A stretch of 5,772 bases of DNA, taken from positions 1 through 5,772 of the forward strand of contig WAMH01000235.1 in the NCBI GenBank assembly GCA_015522395.1, in the 5' to 3' direction. A model generated the notes under the pieces. That model made no database searches. It saw only the letters and a program-made list of their open reading frames with translations, and was not told the DNA's origin. Position 1 is the stretch's first letter. Each line of letters opens with the position of its first letter. A program made the position numbers and the translations under genes. Source of the DNA: Thermococcus sp. (GTDB taxonomy: Archaea; Methanobacteriota_B; Thermococci; Thermococcales; Thermococcaceae). Positions 1 to 4,656 of this stretch are shown here, piece by piece.

Positions 1-548
1 CCCTCTCCCCAGCTCTCCCCGGGTATGTAGGGGACGCCGTGGAGCGAATAGAGGAGGACGTTCCTCATCTCGTCGCGGAGGTAAACGCTTCCCTCGAACA
101 AGTCCCTTATCTCCCCCTGGCTCAGGGCGAACTCGCGGTAATCCTTCCAGTAATCGGAATAGTCAAGCCCCTCGATGGAGCGCGCCCGTATCATCCGAAG
201 GTTGCCCATGGGATAGGCGTCGACGGTTCCGCTGACCGCGACGTAGCTTCCCGGCTTTACCCTCCCTGTGAAGGATGTTTTATCATCAATTCTGAGAACT
301 GCGTAGGTTCTGAACTCTCCCTTGGGGAGGGCCGCCAGTTCCGACGGCGGAAGCGGTGAGAGGAGCAGGTAGAGCGCATCCCCCGGTGCGTTGGGGGCCT
401 TCCTTCCGGTTATGAAGCCCCTCAGCTCCGCTTCTTCGCCGATTTTGGTGTTCTGGAGCTTTCTCTGAAACTCCCTAAGCCTTCTCCCCGGGCTGAGCGG
501 TTCTCTTTTCCTTTCTAGCCTTATGAGTTCTAGCAGTTCCTCCTCCAT
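1..548 (-). CDS. Hypothetical protein with OB-fold-like segment, 3' end outside window
   Basis: Reading the minus strand from ATG at 546-548 gives an open frame of 182 codons that runs off the left edge, so the C-terminus is missing. The product begins MEEELLELIRLERKREPL, a charged helical N-terminus. From about residue 37 to 130 there is a beta-rich stretch (GEEAELRGFITGRK, then YAVLRIDDK, then VKPGSYVAVSGTVDAYP and LRMIRARSIEGL) that resembles an OB fold of the kind found in nucleic-acid-binding proteins. I do not recognise the family, and the OB-fold reading rests on pattern only. No Shine-Dalgarno sequence precedes the ATG. A TATA box centred about 27 nt upstream suggests a leaderless mRNA, which supports this start. 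The gene diverges from the 5S rRNA gene and shares its TATA box. A plus-strand frame over 39-359 is its shadow. Confidence 0.8.
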   Translation of the reverse strand, partial: MEEELLELIRLERKREPLSPGRRLREFQRKLQNTKIGEEAELRGFITGRKAPNAPGDALYLLLSPLPPSELAALPKGEFRTYAVLRIDDKTSFTGRVKPGSYVAVSGTVDAYPMGNLRMIRARSIEGLDYSDYWKDYREFALSQGEIRDLFEGSVYLRDEMRNVLLYSLHGVPYIPGESWGE

Positions 549-570
549 CGAAACACTTAGGGACCGTAAG

Positions 571-580
571 ATTTATAAAC
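571..580. promoter_or_regulatory. Shared bidirectional TATA box for 5S rRNA and the divergent gene
   Basis: The palindrome TTTATAAA (572-579) is centred at 575.5. That is about 26 nt before the predicted 5S rRNA 5' end (602, plus) and about 27 nt before the ATG of the divergent gene (548, minus). Archaeal transcripts usually start 24-28 nt from the TATA centre, so one box fits both directions. The purine-rich GTAAGA before it on the plus strand is a better BRE than the GC-rich minus-strand flank, which suggests stronger firing toward 5S. Confidence 0.65.
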
Positions 581-601
581 CCTCCGCGGCAGGTATGTAT
601 C

Positions 602-726
602 GGTACGGCGGTCATAGCGGCGGGGTCACACCCGGTCTCGTTTCGATCCCGGAAGTTAAGCCCGCCTGCGTTTCCGGTGGTACTGCCCTCCGGGAGGGGG
701 CGGGAAGCCGGAAACGCCGCCGGCCA
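602..726 (+). rRNA. 5S ribosomal RNA
   Basis: The sequence carries the hallmarks of an archaeal 5S rRNA. GGTACGGCGGTCATAGCG opens the molecule. The conserved loop region CCCGGTCTCGTTTCGATCCC is followed by GGAAGTTAAGC. A helix IV hairpin (CTGCCCTCC...GGGGGCGGGA) comes next, and GCCGCCGGCCAC closes it. The terminal helix pairs CGGCGG (606-611) with CCGCCG (717-722). The length of about 125 nt is normal, but the exact ends are uncertain by a few bases. It stands alone, with no 16S, 23S or tRNA beside it in the window, as isolated 5S genes do in Thermococcales. A good TATA box lies 26 nt upstream. Short T tracts at 736-750 (CTTCTT, GTTTT) may end the transcript, but this is weak. Confidence 0.95.
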
Positions 727-752
727 CTATTCAGCTTCTTCCAGTGTTTTCC

Positions 753-766
753 GTAAGCGTTAAATT
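753..766 (+). promoter_or_regulatory. Promoter of pcm
   Basis: TTAAAT at 760-765, preceded by the BRE-like purine stretch GTAAGCG, is centred 26 nt before the ATG at 789. This predicts transcription starting at or next to the start codon, i.e. a leaderless mRNA. That agrees with the lack of any Shine-Dalgarno sequence before 789. Confidence 0.5.
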
Positions 767-788
767 CCCTTTCGCATATCCCTTCTGG

Positions 789-1457
789 ATGGATACTGTG
801 GTCGGTAGAGAGCTTAGACGGAGATGGGAGCGAACCGTTGAGCGCCTTCTCAGAGAGGGGATCATAAAAAGCGAGACCGTTAGGCGGGCTTTTCTCAAAT
901 GGCCGCGCTACCTCTTCGTTGAGGAGCGCTATAGGAAGTACGCCCACCTTGACGAACCCCTTCCAATCCCCGCCGGACAGACGATAAGCGCGCCTCACAT
1001 GGTCGCTATAATGCTCGAGCTGGCAGATCTCAAGCCCGGAATGAAGGTTCTCGAGATTGGGACTGGAAGCGGCTGGAACGCGGCCCTTATAAGCGAACTC
1101 GTGAAGACCGACGTTTACACCGTCGAGAGAATTCCAGAGCTTGTTGAATTCGCCAGCAGAAACCTCCAGCGAGCGGGTGTTGAGAACGTCCACGTCTTCT
1201 TAGGGGATGGAAGCAGGGGCTTCCCGCCGAAGGCTCCCTACGACAGGATAATCGTGACCGCGGGGGCACCTAGGATTCCCGACCCGCTGATCGAACAGCT
1301 CACGCCCAGGGGGAGGATGATAATCCCGGTCGGGAGCTATCACCTCTGGCAGGACCTTTATATCGTCGACAAAACCCTGGACGGAAAAATCAAAAAGCGG
1401 CGCTGGAGAGGGGTTGCTTTCGTGCCCCTGGTCGGTGAGTACGGCTGGAAAGAGTAG
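789..1457 (+). CDS. pcm: Protein-L-isoaspartate O-methyltransferase
   Basis: The 222-residue product methylates, with S-adenosylmethionine, the abnormal L-isoaspartyl residues of aged cytosolic proteins and so starts their repair, a useful function at high temperature. The family signature AGQTISAPHM (62-71) is followed by the SAM-binding motif I VLEIGTGSGWNAAL (87-100), the acidic GDG (139-141), PYDRIIVTAGAP (150-161) and the C-terminal FVPLVGEYGW. Similarity to the remembered Pyrococcus furiosus enzyme (about 219 aa) is close along the whole length. The frame is open back to an ATG at 744, but those 15 residues (MFSVSVKFPFAYPFW) are not family-like. The TATA box also lies inside that extension, so ATG 789 is chosen. 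No Shine-Dalgarno is seen, so it is probably leaderless. It ends 40 nt before the next gene, which has its own promoter-like TATA. Confidence 0.96.
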   Translation: MDTVVGRELRRRWERTVERLLREGIIKSETVRRAFLKWPRYLFVEERYRKYAHLDEPLPIPAGQTISAPHMVAIMLELADLKPGMKVLEIGTGSGWNAALISELVKTDVYTVERIPELVEFASRNLQRAGVENVHVFLGDGSRGFPPKAPYDRIIVTAGAPRIPDPLIEQLTPRGRMIIPVGSYHLWQDLYIVDKTLDGKIKKRRWRGVAFVPLVGEYGWKE

Positions 1458-1459
1458 GC

Positions 1460-1494
1460 TTTTAAGCTCCCACCGCGGCCTTTTCTCAGGTGGT
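1460..1494 (+). promoter_or_regulatory. TATA-like box and ribosome binding site of the HAD gene
   Basis: TTTTAA (1460-1465) lies just after the pcm stop and predicts a start near 1489. AGGTGGT (1488-1494) is a strong Shine-Dalgarno 3-4 nt before ATG 1498 and fixes that start. Co-transcription with pcm is also possible, since the gap is only 40 nt. Confidence 0.5.
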
Positions 1495-1497
1495 AGC

Positions 1498-2118
1498 ATG
1501 GTCAGGTTAATCGCTTTCGACCTCGAGGGAACGCTCGTCAAATCGGTCTCGAGCTGGGTGGAGCTTCACAAGCGCTTTGGAACATGGGGGAAGGGGAAGG
1601 AGTACGCCGAGCTTTTCTTCTCCGGGAAGATCGACTACGGGAAGTGGGCCGAGCTGGATTCGTCGCTCTGGAAGGGGCACACGCGGGATGAAATCATTGA
1701 GTGGGCCAACTCTGTTGAATACATGGACGGCGCGGAGGAGCTGATTGAGTTCCTCAGACGGGACGACTTTAAGGTGGCGATTCTCTCGAGCGGCCTCATG
1801 TGCCTCGCGGGAAGGATAGCGCGGGAGCTAGGGGTTGACTACGTCTTCGCGAACGAGCTGGTCTTTGATGAAAACGGCGTCGTTACCGGAAAGGTGAACC
1901 CGCTGGTGGACTTCAAGAGCAAGGGAGCCATTCTGCGCGAGCTGAAGGAGGAACTAAAGCCTGAGCTTACCGTTGCTGTAGGCGACGGCTACAACGACGT
2001 AAGCATGTTCCGGGAGGCCGATGTGGCGATAGCGATAAACCCGCACGAAGGGGTGGAAGGAGACCACAACGTTGAGAGCCTCAGGGAAGTGAGAGAAATA
2101 ATAGCGGGCCTGATTTGA
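1498..2118 (+). CDS. HAD-superfamily phosphatase, phosphoserine phosphatase-like
   Basis: A 206-residue cytosolic HAD hydrolase of the SerB-like group. Motif I is DLEGT with nucleophile D8; the D+2 position is Glu10 rather than Asp, as seen in several archaeal phosphoserine-phosphatase-like proteins. A helical cap follows (about 15-75). Motif II is ILSSG (S97/S98), the motif III Lys is K140 or K142 (VDFKSKG), and motif IV is GDGYND (162-167) with the Mg-binding aspartates. The chemistry expected is Mg-dependent phosphomonoester hydrolysis through an aspartyl-phosphate. The substrate cannot be read from the sequence; phosphoserine is only the family guess. A longer frame from ATG 1414 would overlap pcm and lacks a ribosome site, so 1498 is preferred. 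Its stop codon directly abuts the 3' end of the minus-strand guide RNA at 2119, so transcription past the stop would run antisense to the guide RNAs. Confidence 0.88.
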   Translation: MVRLIAFDLEGTLVKSVSSWVELHKRFGTWGKGKEYAELFFSGKIDYGKWAELDSSLWKGHTRDEIIEWANSVEYMDGAEELIEFLRRDDFKVAILSSGLMCLAGRIARELGVDYVFANELVFDENGVVTGKVNPLVDFKSKGAILRELKEELKPELTVAVGDGYNDVSMFREADVAIAINPHEGVEGDHNVESLREVREIIAGLI

Positions 2119-2177
2119 GGGGGTCGGGGAAGGGCGTGCTCATCACCCATCGGCAAAGCAAAAGCTCGTCATCCCCC
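2119..2177 (-). ncRNA. C/D box guide sRNA (2'-O-methylation guide)
   Basis: Read on the minus strand, this 59-nt element has every part of an archaeal C/D sRNA in the right order. A terminal stem GGGGG (2177-2173) pairs with CCCCC (2123-2119). Between the strands come box C ATGACGA (2172-2166), a 12-nt guide (2165-2154), box D' CCGA (2153-2150), a 3-nt spacer TGG, box C' GTGATGA (2146-2140), a second 12-nt guide (2139-2128) and box D CCGA (2127-2124). Both guides have the canonical 12-nt length. Box C' is a perfect consensus match, box C differs by one base, and both D boxes are CCGA instead of CUGA but keep the essential GA. The predicted methylated bases, opposite guide position 5, are the G in GGAAG (D guide) and the G in CAAAG (D' guide). 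I could not assign targets. It follows the H/ACA unit with no spacer, probably on one transcript. Confidence 0.75.
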
Positions 2178-2237
2178 TGTCGGCCCGACTGGAACTCCCG
2201 GTTCACGTTTCCCCGGAGAGGGCGGGTGCCGGGCCGG
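2178..2237 (-). ncRNA. H/ACA box guide sRNA targeting 16S rRNA (predicted)
   Basis: On the minus strand a single hairpin ends in ACA (2180-2178). The lower stem pairs CGGCCCGGC (2236-2228) with GTCGGGCCG (2189-2181), nine pairs including one G.U. The pocket has a 5' guide strand CCCGCC (2226-2221) and a 3' guide strand TTCC (2194-2191). The upper stem (CTCTC/GGGAG then GG/CC) begins 14 nt before ACA, the canonical distance. The apical loop GGAAACGTGAA holds opposed GA and TGA, the tandem G.A pattern of a K-loop bound by L7Ae. The guides are complementary to GGAA-UU-GGCGGG, the universal archaeal 16S stretch behind the ARCH915 probe site. The U at E. coli position 920 is therefore the predicted pseudouridine, made by the Cbf5 complex. 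On the plus strand no ACA follows the stem, so the orientation is clear. Confidence 0.85.
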
Positions 2238-2258
2238 CGGTGGGAGTATGAAGGAAGG

Positions 2259-2268
2259 GTTAAAAATC
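2259..2268 (-). promoter_or_regulatory. Promoter of the H/ACA-C/D guide RNA transcript
   Basis: On the minus strand GATTTTTAAC holds a TATA-like TTTTTAA centred near 2263, so transcription should start near 2237, exactly where the H/ACA lower stem begins. It lies only about 5 nt past the stop codon of the minus-strand peptidase gene. Its run of five T could also act as that gene's terminator. Confidence 0.6.
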
Positions 2269-2272
2269 TAAC

Positions 2273-3475
2273 CTAAGCCCCTGCCAGCTTGAGCTGGATC
2301 CACCAGAACAGGTCTCCCCAGAAGTAGCTGATGAGAAATCCTATGAACAGCGCCGGTGCGAAGGGCATCGCCTTTTTCCTTAAAAAGCGGTTCTCGAGCT
2401 TTCCTTCCTCAACCAGCTTTTTGAGTTCCTCTATCTGCTCTCTCTTGAGACCCTCCGCTGTTGGGGAGGCTATAACCCGCTCATAGTGGGGTTTTAAGAG
2501 GGAGGGATCCGCCGAGCTCACCGCCTTTTTTACGCGAGTGAGAAAGTCCTCCCTGTCCCGCAGGATCTCTCCGTTTCTCTCAAAAATGGTCTCACCGAGT
2601 ATGTCCCACTCATTGAGCCCCTCAGCAGGGGTTTCTTCCATCAGGACACCCCTTCTCATAAACCTGACGAGGGAGAAGAACACCTTGAATGCGTAGAGGA
2701 TCACTAGGAGTTTAAAAAACGCCCTCACAGCTGGAAGGGGCTCCTCGTAGATGAGGTAACCCAGCACTAGGAGCCCCATGGCGTCCCCAAATCTCCTGAA
2801 CTTTCCAAGGAGGTATATCACAACTATCGTGAAGGTCCACGACCAGATGCCAGCTATGAGAATTCCTGTGGTGTTGTAGATCAGCAGTCTGAGACCCAGG
2901 GCCGCTATTATCCAGAGGGACGCTTCAAAGGTCAGCACTGCCCCCTCTGAGAATATGCGTTTCAGTTCTCCGAACTGCCCCCTTATGAGGATCACTCCAA
3001 AGGCGTACAGGAATATGAATGGAAATACTGCAATGAGACTGTTGAGGAGTATGGTGACGGGGTAAAGGGGATACCTTAGAGCGTAAGGCGGCACGAAAGT
3101 TGCCCATCGCGAGGGATATGGTAGCAGCGCCGAGAATCCGGCCAGGATAATGGCGTCGCCGCTGGCCCACGCCCCCACGTAGTAGAGTAGAACTCCAAGG
3201 GTGAGCCCGAAAAGGAACCCAACAAGTCCTGAGATCGCCAGAAGGGAGTTGCCCTGCTGGAGCCCCCTGTAGAGGTAGTAGAGTACGCCTCCCTCCACCG
3301 CTGGAATTGGAACCTTATCCAGAAGCCCAGCATCCTCTTCATCAGCCCCCTTTATTTTCCATAGAAGGGCCAGGGTTGGAAAGACGTTTACGTCGTCTAT
3401 GAATCCCGTCTTCAGATCTGTGTACGAAGTAATGACTCCCATAACCAGCCCGAGAAGGAGGGGGACGTATTCCAT
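2273..3475 (-). CDS. A24-family archaeal prepilin peptidase (membrane aspartyl protease)
   Basis: A 400-residue polytopic membrane protein that probably cleaves the short N-terminal leader of class III/type IV pilin-like precursors at the cytoplasmic face. The two catalytic aspartates expected for the family are D20 (SYTDLKTGFIDD, after TM helix 1) and D107 (ASGDAIILAGFSALLP). The second motif is ASGD rather than the textbook GxGD. Hydrophobic helices follow roughly at 76-100, 107-120, 137-165, 180-200, 205-224, 231-245 and 252-270. A charged soluble region at about 271-368 precedes a final membrane helix (370-395), the layout of archaeal A24 peptidases with a C-terminal extension. The start is set by GAGGTGG (3486-3480), which overlaps the stop codon of the upstream pilin-like gene. 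The two are therefore an operon with translational coupling likely. Whether it corresponds to EppA or to an archaellin peptidase cannot be decided here. Confidence 0.85.
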   Translation of the reverse strand: MEYVPLLLGLVMGVITSYTDLKTGFIDDVNVFPTLALLWKIKGADEEDAGLLDKVPIPAVEGGVLYYLYRGLQQGNSLLAISGLVGFLFGLTLGVLLYYVGAWASGDAIILAGFSALLPYPSRWATFVPPYALRYPLYPVTILLNSLIAVFPFIFLYAFGVILIRGQFGELKRIFSEGAVLTFEASLWIIAALGLRLLIYNTTGILIAGIWSWTFTIVVIYLLGKFRRFGDAMGLLVLGYLIYEEPLPAVRAFFKLLVILYAFKVFFSLVRFMRRGVLMEETPAEGLNEWDILGETIFERNGEILRDREDFLTRVKKAVSSADPSLLKPHYERVIASPTAEGLKREQIEELKKLVEEGKLENRFLRKKAMPFAPALFIGFLISYFWGDLFWWIQLKLAGA

Positions 3476-3484
3476 GATTCCACC

Positions 3485-3652
3485 TCAAAGCCCCTCGAGA
3501 ACCTGTTCCCTCACCTGCTTAACGTAATCACCCACTGCTTTGTTTATGTTATTAACGCCATCCAGTATGACCTTGGCCGCTATGAGTACGAGGACTAGCA
3601 CAGCCGCGAGCATGAAGAGGTACTCGATGGCAGCCTGGGCTTTTCGTTTCAT
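3485..3652 (-). CDS. Class III signal peptide (type IV pilin-like) small protein
   Basis: A 55-residue ORF starting MKRKAQAAIEYLFMLAAVLV. The basic leader MKRKA is followed by Q6-A-A-I-E10 and a hydrophobic helix (about residues 11-30). This matches the archaeal class III signal peptide pattern, in which cleavage before Gln places Glu at mature position 5, as in type IV pilins. The usual Ser at +3 is Ala here. The remaining 25 residues (DGVNNINKAVGDYVKQV...) are a polar, probably helical tail with no globular head, so it is a minimal pilin or a minor/assembly subunit. It is preceded by GGTG plus GAGGG before the ATG and a good TATA box upstream. The prepilin peptidase gene follows after 9 nt with its ribosome site overlapping this stop codon, so the peptidase is the likely processing enzyme. 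The target structure at the cell surface is unknown. Confidence 0.88.
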   Translation of the reverse strand: MKRKAQAAIEYLFMLAAVLVLVLIAAKVILDGVNNINKAVGDYVKQVREQVLEGL

Positions 3653-3685
3653 CCCTCACACCTTTGAGAACTTCGATGCCAAAGG

Positions 3686-3699
3686 ATTTAAAGTTTCCG
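3686..3699 (-). promoter_or_regulatory. Promoter of the pilin-peptidase operon
   Basis: On the minus strand CGGAAA followed by CTTTAAAT is a textbook BRE plus TATA box. The predicted start is near 3663, leaving a leader of about 11 nt that contains GGTG (3662-3659) before ATG at 3652. Confidence 0.65.
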
Positions 3700-3704
3700 T
3701 CGGC

Positions 3705-3713
3705 CTTTTAAGC
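3705..3713 (+). promoter_or_regulatory. Promoter of the ASCH gene pair
   Basis: CTTTTAAGC has its AT-rich core at 3706-3711 and predicts a transcript start near 3735, at the first ATG of the ASCH gene. It lies back-to-back with the pilin promoter, with separate TATA boxes about 20 nt apart. Confidence 0.55.
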
Positions 3714-3734
3714 TGGGCGAGAAATCAGGGCGTG

Positions 3735-4082
3735 ATGAAGATGAGGGTTTACAGACTTCGCGTTCGTGAGGAATACCTCGACTACATAAAGTCAGGTGAG
3801 AAGAGGATAGAGGTTCGCGTTGCTTACCCGCAGCTGAAGGGGATAAAGCCCGGCGACAAGATAATCTTCAACGATGAGGTCCCCGCGGTGGTCACGGGCG
3901 TCAAACCCTACGAGACCTTCCGCCAGGTCCTCCGCGAGGAGCCGATAAAGAAAATATTCCCCGATGAACCGAGCTTTGAGAGGGCGGTAAAGCGGTTCTA
4001 CAACCTCTATCCAAAATGGAAGGAGAACCGCTACGGGGTCATAGCCATAAGGTTCAAGCTCTTGAGAGATAGGGGGGAGTGA
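3735..4082 (+). CDS. ASCH-domain protein, putative RNA-binding
   Basis: A 115-residue protein (MKMRVYRLRV...) that is essentially one ASCH domain, a PUA-like beta barrel found in RNA-linked proteins. The signature strand-turn SGEKRIEVRVAYPQ (20-33) holds the conserved G-x-K-x-x-E-x-R residues (K23, E26, R28). IKPGDKIIFND (37-47) is the second hallmark. The C-terminal strand YGVIAIRFKLL (100-110) closes the barrel. Where the ac4C-hydrolysing members have Thr, this protein has Glu26, so that activity is not predicted; the role is unknown. No ribosome site is evident. The TATA box at 3706-3711 predicts a start at about 3735, so a leaderless mRNA is likely. ATG 3741 (two codons later) is a close alternative. 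The frame stays open upstream to 3540, but that part overlaps the pilin operon antisense and is not family-like. It is followed after 4 nt by a second ASCH gene, which indicates an operon. Confidence 0.85.
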   Translation: MKMRVYRLRVREEYLDYIKSGEKRIEVRVAYPQLKGIKPGDKIIFNDEVPAVVTGVKPYETFRQVLREEPIKKIFPDEPSFERAVKRFYNLYPKWKENRYGVIAIRFKLLRDRGE

Positions 4083-4086
4083 GGGC

Positions 4087-4656
4087 ATGCGCCACCTCGA
4101 GTTCGACGGGCGCTACGCTGAGGCCATACTGAGCGGAAGGAAGAGGGCAACGGTGAGGCTCGGCAGGAGGCCCAGCCTGAGGGAAGGGGATGTTGTTCTC
4201 CTTCACTCCGGCGGCTACGCCCTCGGGAAGGCGGTGATAGAGAGGGTCGAAAGCAAGACTGTGGAAGAGCTGACAGACGAGGACGCTTTTTTAGACGGCT
4301 TTTCCAGTAGGGAGGAGTTGATAAAGGCTCTCAAAACCCACTACAAGTACGTCAACGACGACTCTCCGGCTCACGTTGTCGTTTTCCGCCTCGTTGAGCG
4401 CTTTGACAGGCCCGTCATGAGTTCTGACTACGCTTACGAGGGCAACAATCCGGTAGAGATAGCGGAGATGGCCTTAAAGCACCTCAATCTCCCGGAAGAG
4501 GACCGGAAGCTGATAGAACTTTTTCTACGGGCCGGAAGCCTTAGAAAGGCCGCTTACAGACTCGGCGGCATGAACAAGCGCTATCTCATAAGGGACGCCC
4601 TCAGGAGGGCCTACGAAGAACTTAAGAAAAAGGGCCTCATGGGGCCGAAACTTTGA
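4087..4656 (+). CDS. ASCH-domain protein with helical C-terminal extension, possible N4-acetylcytidine amidohydrolase
   Basis: A 189-residue protein with an ASCH domain at about 1-105. The segment SGRKRATVRLG (16-26) gives K19, T22 and R24; LREGDVVLL (31-39) and HVVVFRLVERF (96-106) are the other core strands. E77 (REELIKAL) lines up with the Glu of Escherichia coli YqfB. The Lys-Thr-Glu set of that ac4C amidohydrolase therefore appears conserved, unlike in the upstream ASCH protein; this alignment was made by eye. Residues about 120-185 form an added helical domain (IELFLRAGSLRKAAYRLGG then a basic helix RYLIRDALRRAYEELKKKG). It looks helix-turn-helix-like and could bind nucleic acid. The start has a G-rich ribosome site (GGGGGGAGTGAGGG) that spans the stop of the preceding gene, 4 nt away. 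Its last 20 bases overlap the convergent minus-strand gene. Confidence 0.85.
   Translation: MRHLEFDGRYAEAILSGRKRATVRLGRRPSLREGDVVLLHSGGYALGKAVIERVESKTVEELTDEDAFLDGFSSREELIKALKTHYKYVNDDSPAHVVVFRLVERFDRPVMSSDYAYEGNNPVEIAEMALKHLNLPEEDRKLIELFLRAGSLRKAAYRLGGMNKRYLIRDALRRAYEELKKKGLMGPKL

Noticed and set aside
523..756. Plus-strand open frame covering the 5S rRNA
   Set aside because: It begins with a serine run antisense to the start of the minus-strand gene and reads through a structural RNA.
744..788. Upstream in-frame ATG extending pcm by 15 residues
   Set aside because: The extension is unlike the family's N-terminus, and the likely TATA box lies inside it.
728..788. tRNA gene after the 5S rRNA, as at some Thermococcales 5S loci
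   Set aside because: No cloverleaf, T-loop or acceptor pairing is present in this short stretch.
612..1193. Long open frame of 193 codons on the minus strand across pcm and the 5S gene
   Set aside because: It is antisense to the clearly conserved pcm gene and to 5S rRNA, has no recognisable motif and no promoter or ribosome site.
1414..1497. 28-residue N-terminal extension of the HAD phosphatase
   Set aside because: It overlaps the end of pcm. HAD motif I normally lies within the first 10 residues, and a strong AGGTGGT site marks ATG 1498.
2119..2272. Guide RNA on the plus strand, or a GC-rich terminator for the HAD gene
   Set aside because: On the plus strand no ACA follows the main stem, and the C and D boxes appear only as reverse complements; no T tract follows the GC-rich stems.
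2925..3342. Two overlapping minus-strand open frames inside the peptidase gene
   Set aside because: They are alternative-frame shadows of the membrane peptidase, with unnatural composition.
3540..3734. N-terminal extension of the first ASCH protein
   Set aside because: It is antisense to the pilin-like gene and covers both divergent promoters; family similarity starts at about 3741.
3792..4088. Minus-strand open frame opposite the first ASCH gene
   Set aside because: It has no motifs and mirrors the codon structure of the real gene on the other strand.
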